A stretch of DNA of 37,309 nt, taken from positions 1-37,309 of the forward strand of contig CAJTJY010000026.1 in NCBI GenBank assembly GCA_910576975.1, read 5' to 3'. The stretch comes from an uncultured Lachnospiraceae bacterium. GTDB lineage: Bacteria > Bacillota > Clostridia > Lachnospirales > Lachnospiraceae. Both the position numbers and the translations under genes were made by a program. How positions within the stretch are numbered: position 1 is the first letter of the stretch; the number at the start of each line of letters is the position of its first letter. Shown here piece by piece: positions 6,460 to 11,766 of this stretch. The notes under the pieces were generated by a model. The model did not search any database, was not told the DNA's origin, and was given only the letters and a program-made list of their open reading frames with translations.

Positions 6460-6845
6460 TGCACATTACCAACGACTTTGACAATTATGATAAAATCATG
6501 CTCTCCCTCAAAGAAAAATGGATTCTGCACCGCATCCTAAGAAAAAAGGATGTTCCAGATGACTTCTGCAATGCTGCACAAAAACGCATGTTTCTTCAAC
6601 ACGGTCTCATCTGCATAGTGCAAGAACAGAACGTTACGTCTACCGGAAAGGTTGTTCCAGATGCCAGTTCACCAAAATTCATCCAGGCAACAGACAAGGC
6701 ATTCCGATATTTCCTTTACAGGAAAGAAAACCGTTTTAAGGGTAAATTCCAGGTCATTATCGCTTTCATAGCTTTAATAAAATCCTTTGACAAAGAAATC
6801 AGCTGGTTATTTAACACTATAATTGACCTAATATCCAATCTATGA
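6459..6845 (+). CDS. Hypothetical protein coupled to XRE1, 128 aa
   Basis: Its ATG overlaps the XRE1 stop. The N-terminal part (DKIMLSLKEKWILHRILRKK) looks helical and could be a DNA- or protein-binding segment. The middle has no motif I recognise. The C-terminal 30 residues are hydrophobic/amphipathic (FQVIIAFIALIKSF then WLFNTIIDLISNL). Its end overlaps the tail of the minus-strand 47-aa peptide gene by 29 bases. Partner-like position beside an XRE regulator suggests a joint role, but no family is assigned. Confidence 0.6.
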   Translation: MHITNDFDNYDKIMLSLKEKWILHRILRKKDVPDDFCNAAQKRMFLQHGLICIVQEQNVTSTGKVVPDASSPKFIQATDKAFRYFLYRKENRFKGKFQVIIAFIALIKSFDKEISWLFNTIIDLISNL

Positions 6846-6960
6846 ACCAATAAATTTCCTTGCGGCTTGAAGCAATCAAAGCAGCCACTGATATTGCTAA
6901 TGGAAAATTCGGGTGCCTATCTAAAAATGCATCAAAACGTGATCTTTTTCTTTCTTCCAC
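6817..6960 (-). CDS. 47-aa small peptide downstream of repeat copy 2
   Basis: A GTG at 6960 with GGAAGG 5-6 bases upstream opens 47 codons: MEERKRSRFDAFLDRHPNFP, a hydrophobic stretch LAISVAALIA, then KEIYWFIDWILGQL. It takes the same place after repeat copy 2 that the 33-aa peptide takes after copy 1, starting 10 bases past the repeat edge. This suggests a second small-peptide slot fed from within the repeat. The tail-to-tail overlap with the 128-aa gene weakens the case somewhat. Confidence 0.5.
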   Translation of the reverse strand: MEERKRSRFDAFLDRHPNFPLAISVAALIASSRKEIYWFIDWILGQL

Positions 6961-6990
6961 TTTATCCTTCCTTTCTTTTTGATATTTATA

Positions 6991-7019
6991 TTGACAATGA
7001 GAAGATTAAAAGCTATTCT
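6991..7019 (+). promoter_or_regulatory. Antisense promoter facing the 41-aa peptide gene (copy 2)
   Basis: Same TTGACA-17-TATTCT element as in copy 1, at the 3' end of the second peptide gene. Confidence 0.6.
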
Positions 7020-7049
7020 TTTCTTGGGGAGGTTTCCCTCCCCAGATGC

Positions 7050-7175
7050 TTAATCTAACAAGTTTTGAATAATATCCACTAACTTGTCGATCAGATTAAG
7101 CAGTGCGGTGATAAGGACTATCGTTTCCAGCGTGTGGTTCTTATCACTTTTTTTGTGCTTCTTTTTCTTGCTCAT
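7050..7175 (-). CDS. 41-aa cationic/hydrophobic peptide, candidate type I toxin (copy 2)
   Basis: Identical to the peptide at 5951-6076, including the AGGAGG site and leader. The promoter region upstream differs: TTTACA-17-TAATAT on the minus strand, and an inverted repeat GAGGGA-N14-TCCCTC (7259-7284) in place of TACAG-N6-CTGTA. Two identical copies with separate regulators suggest either recent duplication or selection for dosage or independent control. Confidence 0.6.
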   Translation of the reverse strand: MSKKKKHKKSDKNHTLETIVLITALLNLIDKLVDIIQNLLD

Positions 7176-7258
7176 TGGCTCAACCTCCTTTACTTTATTT
7201 AGCAATCCGTGGTACTATGTACTTGTGAATTACTATGGTTATATATTATCACTCATTT

Positions 7259-7284
7259 GAGGGATTGTAAATATATTTTCCCTC
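7259..7284. promoter_or_regulatory. Possible XRE2 operator
   Basis: Inverted repeat GAGGGA (7259-7264) and TCCCTC (7279-7284) lies in the divergent region between peptide copy 2 and XRE2, where the TACAG operators of copy 1 are absent. Candidate only; the half-sites are 20 bases apart, about two helical turns. Confidence 0.35.
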
Positions 7285-7330
7285 TTTTTAGTGATTTCGT
7301 TATTTCTCACAAAAGGGAGGTTATATTTTT

Positions 7331-7558
7331 ATGTATAATTCATATGATGTTGCAACAACGATAAAAATGGTGGCTGCACATAATAACATCACTCTTAAGC
7401 AAATGCTTGATGACTTAGAATTAGGGAAAAATTTTCTCGTAAATATGGCTAAAGGACGAATGCCAGTATCAGACAACCTCGCCCGCATCGCCGACTACCT
7501 CGACTGTTCCGTCGACTACCTCCTAGGCAGGACGGATAACCCGAAAATTAACCGATAG
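7331..7558 (+). CDS. XRE-family regulator (XRE2), 75 aa
   Basis: A small HTH regulator related to XRE1: YDVATTIKMVAAHNNITLKQ at the N-terminus and IADYLDCSVDYLLGRTDNPK at the C-terminus. ATG at 7331 has GGGAGG about 10 bases upstream. It is divergent from peptide copy 2 and followed at once by the 30-aa membrane peptide, whose binding site overlaps its stop. The N-terminal half differs from XRE1, in line with a different operator. Confidence 0.85.
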   Translation: MYNSYDVATTIKMVAAHNNITLKQMLDDLELGKNFLVNMAKGRMPVSDNLARIADYLDCSVDYLLGRTDNPKINR

Positions 7559-7571
7559 GAGATGACACTCA

Positions 7572-7664
7572 ATGAAAACATTCCACCTTATTTTAAATTT
7601 AACCACCGCCGTCCTTGACATCGCTATTATTGTAATTGTTTTGAAACGCTGGCATACTTCATAA
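7572..7664 (+). CDS. 30-aa single-span membrane peptide of the KRW type
   Basis: ATG at 7572, with GGAG of the XRE2 stop region about 10 bases upstream, encodes 30 residues: MKTFHLILNLTTAVLDIAII then VIVLKRWHTS. It is one hydrophobic span with a KRW basic end, like the 33-aa peptide at 5759-5860 (ILDMGIII..KRW). Both are next to and probably cotranscribed with an XRE gene. The role is unknown; a small toxin, a membrane partner of the regulator, or a signal precursor are options. Confidence 0.55.
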   Translation: MKTFHLILNLTTAVLDIAIIVIVLKRWHTS

Positions 7665-7670
7665 AACCAT

Positions 7671-7748
7671 AACCGCATCGCCGACTTCCTCAGTTGTTCC
7701 GTTGGCTATCTGCTCAGCAGAACGAATAACTTTGAAATTAACAAATAG
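7671..7748 (+). pseudogene. C-terminal fragment of a third XRE gene
   Basis: The frame reads NRIADFLSCSVGYLLSRTNN then FEINK and TAG, clearly the same end as XRE1 and XRE2 (IADYL.CSVDYLLGRTDNP). The N-terminal two thirds are missing: the fragment starts directly behind the stop of the 30-aa peptide. Its downstream gene (7761) keeps the same spacing and a TAGGAGGGTACACTC leader like the one behind XRE2, so a module was lost by recombination between XRE 3' ends. Confidence 0.7.
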
Positions 7749-7760
7749 GAGGGTACACTC

Positions 7761-7973
7761 ATGATAAAAACTACTACCATTAGCGGCTTCTGCCCTTATT
7801 TTAATGAGGAAATAACCGTAAAGGCATCTTTCATCCAATACAATTCTTTGAGCGCCATTCCATACGCAACACCTGAAAAAAACATGTGCCAGCACCATTC
7901 CGAATGTGGTCGCAGCGCAAATCCAGACGACTGCCCCGTTTTTAATCAGGTTTTTCTTTGGAATGAGCTATAA
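7761..7973 (+). CDS. Small Cys-rich protein, putative zinc-binding, 70 aa
   Basis: ATG at 7761 has GGAGGG about 9 bases upstream. The product has ISGFCPYFNEEITVKA at the N-terminus and CQHHSECGRSANPDDCPVFN near the C-terminus. One Cys near the start, a C-x-x-H-x-x-x-C cluster and a CPV motif suggest a metal-binding fold like small zinc-ribbon proteins found in Clostridia elements. It follows the XRE fragment in the place where other modules carry the partner gene. Function not known. Confidence 0.6.
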   Translation: MIKTTTISGFCPYFNEEITVKASFIQYNSLSAIPYATPEKNMCQHHSECGRSANPDDCPVFNQVFLWNEL

Positions 7974-8082
7974 CCTTATCCAGGCTTGCTTTGAATCCTC
8001 CCATCATTCTTTTGGGGTGAATCCTTTCCAATTCATTCAATATTTCAGGATGATCTATGTAATAAGAGCCTGGAAAAAACAC
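7942..8082 (-). CDS. Possible small protein or truncated gene, 46 aa
   Basis: From a GTG at 8082 the minus frame reads VFFPGSYYIDHPEILNELER, continues with IHPKRMMGGFKASL and stops at 7942. Composition looks protein-like, but there is no convincing ribosome binding site, and the region just upstream is the TAAATGACATTGG junction sequence seen at two other sites, so the N-terminus may have been lost. The end overlaps the 70-aa gene tail-to-tail by 32 bases. Confidence 0.35.
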   Translation of the reverse strand: MFFPGSYYIDHPEILNELERIHPKRMMGGFKASLDKVIAHSKEKPD

Positions 8083-8124
8083 GCTGCCAATAGCCCAATG
8101 TCATTTACTTAAGCCTTCCCTCTG

Positions 8125-8364
8125 TCAAGTTAAGGCTTTTCCCTCTCTAAAATTTCTGTTGCAATTCCTTATATACTCTCTGTCTGTGTTCATGAAGTAT
8201 CCCGTCATGTGGTTAATCTCCATGAACTCTGATTGCGTTAGAGCTTCAAGCTGCCTTGCCATCTGTGCCTTTCCATAAGTCTGATATAGCAACTCTGTGG
8301 AGAAGGAACGCTGTGCATATAGGGCTTCACGCTTCAACTGCTCAAAAATCTGATTTTCGTTCAT
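8125..8364 (-). CDS. Hypothetical protein, 79 aa
   Basis: ATG at 8364 with TAGGAG about 8 bases upstream, overlapping the TGA of the 56-aa gene (ATGA). The product is helical and polar: MNENQIFEQLKREALYAQRS at the start, a central QMARQLEALTQSEFMEINHM, and an end N-x-N-R-N-FREGKALT that resembles the ends of the gene X remnants. The pair 56 aa/79 aa is divergent from an XRE gene and probably under its control. No family assigned. Confidence 0.6.
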   Translation of the reverse strand: MNENQIFEQLKREALYAQRSFSTELLYQTYGKAQMARQLEALTQSEFMEINHMTGYFMNTDREYIRNCNRNFREGKALT

Positions 8365-8531
8365 GTTGCGCTCCTATGGCTTGACAGACTGTGCTGCTTT
8401 TCCGTTCCACTCTTTTGATCAATAATATGTTCCGCTTCCATGCCAGCCATAAAAATCAACACTTTTGATACTCTCTCGATAGGCATCTCTGCAATCTTTC
8501 TGATTGCCGTTTCTTTGTCGAGTGTCATCAT
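8361..8531 (-). CDS. Hypothetical protein, 56 aa
   Basis: ATG at 8531 (or the next codon) with GGAGG 7 bases upstream. The product starts MMTLDKETAIRKIAEMPIER and contains a short hydrophobic VSKVLIFMAGM helix before a polar tail. The stop overlaps the next gene by ATGA. It is the first gene of a two-gene operon divergent from the 124-aa XRE gene, a layout typical of element modules repressed by that regulator. Confidence 0.55.
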   Translation of the reverse strand: MMTLDKETAIRKIAEMPIERVSKVLIFMAGMEAEHIIDQKSGTEKQHSLSSHRSAT

Positions 8532-8554
8532 GGCATTTCCTCCTCTCTTCTATT

Positions 8555-8640
8555 GAATGATTCAAGTATAAATCAACTTATTCATGTTGTCAATATAATT
8601 TTCTTGACTTGTTCAAGTTTTTTTGTTATTGTATAATTCA
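8555..8640. promoter_or_regulatory. Divergent promoter region with CAAGT/ACTTG repeats
   Basis: Between the minus-strand pair and the 124-aa XRE gene lie repeated half-sites: TTCAAGT, CAACTTATTCATGTTG and a tight palindrome ACTTG-TT-CAAGT near 8607-8618. A plus promoter TTGTTC-17-TATAAT ends just before the XRE ribosome binding site, so the palindrome covers the -35. Likely auto-operator of the XRE gene. Inferred. Confidence 0.5.
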
Positions 8641-8653
8641 TAGGAGGTACACT

Positions 8654-9028
8654 ATGAACCAATGTGATAGGATAAGACAAATACTGAAAGAAAATAAACT
8701 AAAACAGAAAGAGTTTGCTTCTGTTATTGGTGTAACCGAGAGTTACATATCCAAACTCCTTAAAGATCCAGATATTCGGTTATCTCAATCTCTTGCAGTT
8801 TTGATCGAAGAAAAATATGGATATAATGCTGAATGGGTTCTTAATGGAACTGAACCTAAGTTAAAGCAAGTCAGCAAAGATAAATCGTTGTCTGAAATTC
8901 ATCAAAAGGCGCTTGCCCAACTGGAAAAAATGAATGACGAGCAAGTAAAAGCTGTTTTAGCTTTTATCAACTCTTTAGATGAGTTAGAAAAGTCACTCCA
9001 GCCCGCTCCGCATAATTCTGAAAAATGA
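8654..9028 (+). CDS. XRE-family regulator, 124 aa
   Basis: An N-terminal HTH, RIRQILKENKLKQKEFASVI and then GVTESYISKLLKDPDIRLSQ, followed by a linker and a C-terminal helix (HQKALAQLEKMNDEQVKAVL) probably used for oligomerisation. The start is the ATG at 8654 because GGAGG is 7 bases upstream; the frame extends to 8609, but that part overlaps the promoter. It faces palindromic CAAGT/ACTTG sites and ends in a strong terminator, so it is a single-gene transcript. The target is likely its divergent neighbours. Confidence 0.85.
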   Translation: MNQCDRIRQILKENKLKQKEFASVIGVTESYISKLLKDPDIRLSQSLAVLIEEKYGYNAEWVLNGTEPKLKQVSKDKSLSEIHQKALAQLEKMNDEQVKAVLAFINSLDELEKSLQPAPHNSEK

Positions 9029-9058
9029 TGCAGGTACATCACCGTACCTGCATTTTTT
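9028..9058 (+). terminator. Terminator after the 124-aa XRE gene
   Basis: A 10-base perfect stem ATGCAGGTAC / GTACCTGCAT with a six-base loop (ATCACC) followed by six T residues. Confidence 0.85.
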
Positions 9059-9213
9059 CAAAATATCCGCTTTTCAAGGCAAAATCCCCCCTTTTCACGA
9101 AATAATCTCCCTACTGGCACCACGCCAAACAGTGAATTTAAGAAATTTTTCTGTAAATGGATATTTCCGAATTTGAAAAATGCAAAATTCTGCCATGACA
9201 GATTTTCCTTAAC

Positions 9214-9309
9214 TTAACGGCTCACGCATCTAACTAAATGACATTGGTTGTTATTCCCCGCCCTTTTTCTTATACTGTACTTATAGGCTCCCGCCAGAGC
9301 CGAGTATAA
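9214..9309 (-). pseudogene. Remnant coding block, gene X, copy 2
   Basis: The minus frame reads YSALAGAYKYSIRKRAGNNN and then loses similarity to copy 1 (4913-5032) after the TAAATGACATTGG junction, ending at a chance stop. Third-position differences from copy 1 show it was once coding. No start codon or binding site. It overlaps the leader of the plus-strand 56-aa gene just as copy 1 overlaps the leader of the 63-aa gene. Confidence 0.5.
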
Positions 9310-9328
9310 AAGAAAGGAGATTTTTAAA

Positions 9329-9499
9329 ATGATAGATTATGACGCTATATCATCAACGGTTAAACAGAAACTATGTGAAAACCTACCTGATGACGGCATG
9401 TCCAAGCTTGCGGAAGTAATAACGAATGCTTCTGTCGATGCTTCCGTTGCCGTATTAAAGGAATACGAAAAACAACGCTCTACAAATTCAGGCAATTAA
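9329..9499 (+). CDS. Hypothetical protein, 56 aa
   Basis: ATG at 9329 with AAAGGAGA about 9 bases upstream. The product starts MIDYDAISSTVKQKLCENLP and is mostly helical, with an alanine-rich middle (NASVDASVAVLKEY). It converges with the minus-strand 77-aa gene, overlapping by 20 bases. The same layout (gene X remnant, small plus gene, convergent small minus gene) occurs at 4913-5423. Function unknown. Confidence 0.5.
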   Translation: MIDYDAISSTVKQKLCENLPDDGMSKLAEVITNASVDASVAVLKEYEKQRSTNSGN

Positions 9500-9713
9500 G
9501 ACTTTTCTCTAATTTATCTGCAATCTGCATGGCTATTTCGTCAGCTTCAACTAGGACGTTACCAGAAACGGATGCTCTGGCAGACACCAACTCTGCCAGA
9601 GCCTTTGTCATTTCGGCAACATCTCTTTTATTGTCCGCTGTTAAGTCATCGGATTTCAATTCTTTCTGAACCCAATCGCAAATTATTGTTATCGTTTTAT
9701 CTACACTATCCAC
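9480..9713 (-). CDS. Hypothetical protein, 77 aa
   Basis: AGGAGGTGAG lies just before a GTG at 9713, which is the likely start (MDSVDKTITIICDWVQKELK); an in-frame TTG at 9731 lies upstream of that site. The product is acidic and helical: KALAELVSARASV near the middle and an end EIAMQIADKLEKSL. The sequence upstream shares an APQ.PNA-coding block with the region before the 61-aa gene. No family recognised. Confidence 0.5.
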   Translation of the reverse strand: MDSVDKTITIICDWVQKELKSDDLTADNKRDVAEMTKALAELVSARASVSGNVLVEADEIAMQIADKLEKSLNCLNL

Positions 9714-9817
9714 TTCCCTCACCTCCTGCAATTCTTTCTTCTTTTTTTACCTCCCACGCTCCTGCCTCTGTAATTGAAGCGTCTGCATTGGGGGATTGCG
9801 GGGCTGGTCAGAACCGC

Positions 9818-9986
9818 TTAAAGAAACTTGACTAATTTTTCCAGCCTCATATCCCGCCGCATAAGCCAACTTAAGTTTTTAACAGGATTATTGATCATCT
9901 CATCCCGCACCTCTTTCATGATGAAAGCAGCTTTGATCCTGTTCCAAGTGACAAGCAAGATCATTCTCCATAATTGTTAGAGCCAC
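9818..9986 (-). pseudogene. Small element gene (gene Y), frameshifted
   Basis: A GTG at 9986 with GGGAGGGTGA upstream begins MALTIMENDLACHLEQ and soon runs out. One frame over, NRIKAAFIMKEVRDEMINNP and then VKNLSWLMRRDMRLEKL follow to a TAA at 9818. The join at about 9945-9950 looks like a one-base indel in a gene of about 56 codons. An alternative start (ATG 9964 or TTG 9958) could still express the second part. The same N-terminal codons occur at 4862-4897. Confidence 0.45.
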
Positions 9987-10031
9987 TTCTTTCACCCTCC
10001 CACACCTCCTGCAATTCTTTTGTGTAACTTA

Positions 10032-10238
10032 TTAAGTTACATGTTTTGCAAAAAAAATTTCCATTGGATTGTCAATATGTAATTCATCAATCATTATTTG
10101 TATCTCATCACTCCCAAATACGCCTTTCTGCATACGAATATAGAAAGTTTTTGGAGTGATATTCAGCATTTTAGCAACGTCAGACTGTGTCTTTCCGTTT
10201 TTTGCTATAATTCCACGAAGTTCTGCGGTGTTCACCAT
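10032..10238 (-). CDS. Cro-like phage regulator, 68 aa
   Basis: A one-domain HTH protein: ELRGIIAKNGKTQSDVAKML, then NITPKTFYIRMQKGVFGSDE, ending PMEIFFAKHVT. It resembles the short DUF739/Cro-like regulators of clostridial phages. It is divergent from the cI-like gene and has a consensus promoter on the minus strand (TTGACA-16-TATAAT) with GTAACTT operators. A further palindrome GTAACTT-ATT-AAGTTAC overlaps its stop codon (10024-10040). It presumably forms the lysis-lysogeny switch with the cI-like gene. Confidence 0.75.
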   Translation of the reverse strand: MVNTAELRGIIAKNGKTQSDVAKMLNITPKTFYIRMQKGVFGSDEIQIMIDELHIDNPMEIFFAKHVT

Positions 10239-10265
10239 ATATACCTCTCCTTTCGTCCCTTTTTT

Positions 10266-10354
10266 GTAACTTTTTAAGTTACCAATATTATACCATTATT
10301 TTGTAACTTGTCAAGTCATTCTTTTCTTGACTTGTAACTTTTTTGTGATATAAT
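10266..10354. promoter_or_regulatory. cro/cI divergent promoters with GTAACTT operators
   Basis: A perfect palindrome GTAACTT-TTT-AAGTTAC is at 10266-10282, with further GTAACTT sites at about 10303 and 10334 and a half-site AAGTTACC near 10356. The plus promoter TTGACT (10327-10332)-16-TATAAT (10349-10354) serves the cI-like gene, and a TTGACA-16-TATAAT promoter on the minus strand serves the cro-like gene. The sites overlap both promoters, as in phage switch regions. Confidence 0.75.
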
Positions 10355-10386
10355 GAAGTTACCAATAAGAAAGGGGAAATGCCGAT

Positions 10387-10740
10387 ATGACGGTTGGCGA
10401 TAGGATACGTAAGAAACGACAAATGCTTGGAATATCTCAAACAGAGTTAGCAGAAAAGGCAAAAATATCAAAGCAAACTTTGTATAAGTACGAAAAGAAC
10501 ATCATCACAAATGTTCCGTCAAATAAAATAGAGGAAATTTCAAAAATTTTGAATGTTTCTGAATCGTATCTAATGGGTTGGGATAAGAATTTGAATAAGG
10601 AAAATTCAGATTTGATACCCGACATACTTTCCGATAGTGATTTGTTACAACATATTAAGAAATTGATGTGTTTGAACAATGAGCATAGACAGGCTATATA
10701 CGACAATACAACCTATTGGTACGAAAAAGAGGGGCATTAA
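10387..10740 (+). CDS. cI-like repressor, XRE family, 117 aa
   Basis: N-terminal HTH: RIRKKRQMLGISQTELAEKA, then KISKQTLYKYEKN, and VSESYLMGWDKN closing the domain near residue 65. The remaining 50 residues lack the S24 peptidase domain of full cI repressors, so it is a short form without visible self-cleavage. Start ATG at 10387 with AAAGGGG upstream. Its stop codon is inside a palindrome shared with the convergent 44-aa gene. Most likely the element's maintenance repressor. Confidence 0.8.
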   Translation: MTVGDRIRKKRQMLGISQTELAEKAKISKQTLYKYEKNIITNVPSNKIEEISKILNVSESYLMGWDKNLNKENSDLIPDILSDSDLLQHIKKLMCLNNEHRQAIYDNTTYWYEKEGH

Positions 10741-10747
10741 ATGCCCC
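10731..10747. terminator. Bidirectional terminator containing both stop codons
   Basis: GGGGCAT-TAA-ATGCCCC (10731-10747) includes the TAA of the cI-like gene on the plus strand and the TAA of the 44-aa gene on the minus strand. The minus side is followed by a T-rich CTCTTTTT, the plus side by a weaker ATTTCTCTTT. Confidence 0.6.
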
Positions 10748-10871
10748 ATTTCTCTTTGAATGACTGCAACATTTGATACAAAAATTCTAAAAACTCCAGA
10801 TTCTCAATCTTCTCCACCAGCTTGATCATTTCCTCTTTGTAGTATTTCTTCTCTTTTAAGTCTTCTTTCAA
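10737..10871 (-). CDS. Small coiled-coil protein, 44 aa
   Basis: A TTG at 10871 preceded by AAGGGGGA opens 44 codons. The product, MKEDLKEKKYYKEEMIKLVE then KIENLEFLEFLYQM, is a highly charged amphipathic helix with regular Leu/Ile spacing. Short proteins of the form K-YYKEE-I--MV-KIE---L---Y often lie next to XRE repressors in Lachnospiraceae elements, as here beside the cI-like gene. Convergent with it and sharing its terminator. Confidence 0.6.
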   Translation of the reverse strand: MKEDLKEKKYYKEEMIKLVEKIENLEFLEFLYQMLQSFKEKWGI

Positions 10872-11043
10872 TTTTAATCCCCCTTAGAATAAAAATATAA
10901 AAAGCATAATACAAAATTTCTTTTTATAAAACGTTTTATCAATGGTACTTTTTTCAAATTATTCATGATATTTTATTGTCTTTCGCATGACGCTCTATGT
11001 ATTTATGCATCCACACTATAATTCACTCCCCCCTTTATTTTCT

Positions 11044-11094
11044 TACGTAATATTACGTATTTTTATTGACACACGTAATATTACGTGTTATAAT
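11044..11094 (+). promoter_or_regulatory. hicAB promoter with two ACGTAATATTACGT operators
   Basis: TTGACA (11066-11071), 17 bases, TATAAT (11089-11094). A perfect 16-base palindrome CACGTAATATTACGTG (11072-11087) fills the spacer, and a second, TACGTAATATTACGTA (11044-11059), lies just upstream of the -35, centres 28 bases apart. HicB antitoxins autoregulate, so these are the likely HicB sites. Confidence 0.8.
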
Positions 11095-11126
11095 ATGAAC
11101 ATGATAAGGAAAGGAGATACATCAAA

Positions 11127-11315
11127 ATGCCAATGACACCAAAAGAGATGATCAAACATCTTAAAAAAAATGGTTTCAAGGTCGTCAGCCAAAATGGTTC
11201 CCATGTAAAAATGAGAAATGACGCAACCGGACGCCAAACCGAAGTTCCTTATCATAGCGCAAGCCTTAAAAAAGGGCTTGAGCAAGCTATATTAAAACAA
11301 GCGGGGCTGAAATAG
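11127..11315 (+). CDS. hicA: HicA-family mRNA interferase toxin
   Basis: A 62-residue HicA: KEMIKHLKKNGFKVVSQNGS, the catalytic His26 in GSHVKM, and VPYHSASLKKGLEQAILKQA at the end. HicA toxins fold like double-stranded RNA-binding domains and cleave mRNA independently of ribosomes; HicB neutralises them. GGAG lies 10-12 bases upstream of the ATG. The gene is followed after 29 bases by hicB and driven by a promoter with two palindromic operators. Full length for the family, so probably active. Confidence 0.9.
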   Translation: MPMTPKEMIKHLKKNGFKVVSQNGSHVKMRNDATGRQTEVPYHSASLKKGLEQAILKQAGLK

Positions 11316-11344
11316 TTCCGCTTACCAGAATGGAGGCATTGTCC

Positions 11345-11740
11345 ATGAAAAAACTATTTTACCCTGCATTATTTCACAAGGCAGAAGAAGGCGGCTTCTG
11401 GGTTTCGTTTCCTGATCTTCCAGAATGTCTTACACAGGGCGATGATTTGACGCAGGCATATGAAATGGCTATAGATGCGCTTGGTCTTGCCCTGACGTCC
11501 CGTGAAAAGGAAAAACAGCAATTCCCTTCCATGTCTGATCCCACCACAATCACCCCTGAACCGGATTCTTTCCTCGTAGTGATTGAATTTGATTTACTTG
11601 CTTACAAAAAACGAACAAATTCCCGAGCCGTAAAGAAAACGTTAAGCATTCCTGAATGGTTAAATGAAGCGGCAATGGCAATGGATTTGAATTTTTCACA
11701 AGTATTGCAGGAAGCTCTGATTTCAAAAATCCAGGCATAA
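11345..11740 (+). CDS. hicB: HicB-family antitoxin
   Basis: A 131-residue HicB. The N-terminal partial RNase H-like fold has YPALFHKAEEGGFWVSFPDL and PECLTQGDDLTQAYEMA. The C-terminus, VKKTLSIPEWLNEAAMAMDL then NFSQVLQEAL, is a ribbon-helix-helix DNA-binding domain. The ATG at 11345 has GGAGG 8 bases upstream; an in-frame ATG at 11330 overlaps that site. It neutralises HicA and should bind the two palindromes before hicA. Confidence 0.9.
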   Translation: MKKLFYPALFHKAEEGGFWVSFPDLPECLTQGDDLTQAYEMAIDALGLALTSREKEKQQFPSMSDPTTITPEPDSFLVVIEFDLLAYKKRTNSRAVKKTLSIPEWLNEAAMAMDLNFSQVLQEALISKIQA

Positions 11741-11766
11741 TAATTTGAGCTTTTCTCCCCAGATAA

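Larger units (their letters stand above)
6970..7244. repeat. 275-bp perfect direct repeat, copy 2
   Basis: Identical by eye to 5871-6145, same orientation. It carries the same 41-aa peptide gene, stem-loops and antisense promoter. It is followed by a different regulatory region and a different XRE gene (XRE2), so the peptide cassette is constant while the regulator and operators change. Confidence 0.9.

Noticed and set aside
8609..8653. N-terminal extension of the 124-aa XRE protein
   Set aside because: The extension overlaps the promoter -10, and the ATG at 8654 has a well-spaced GGAGG.
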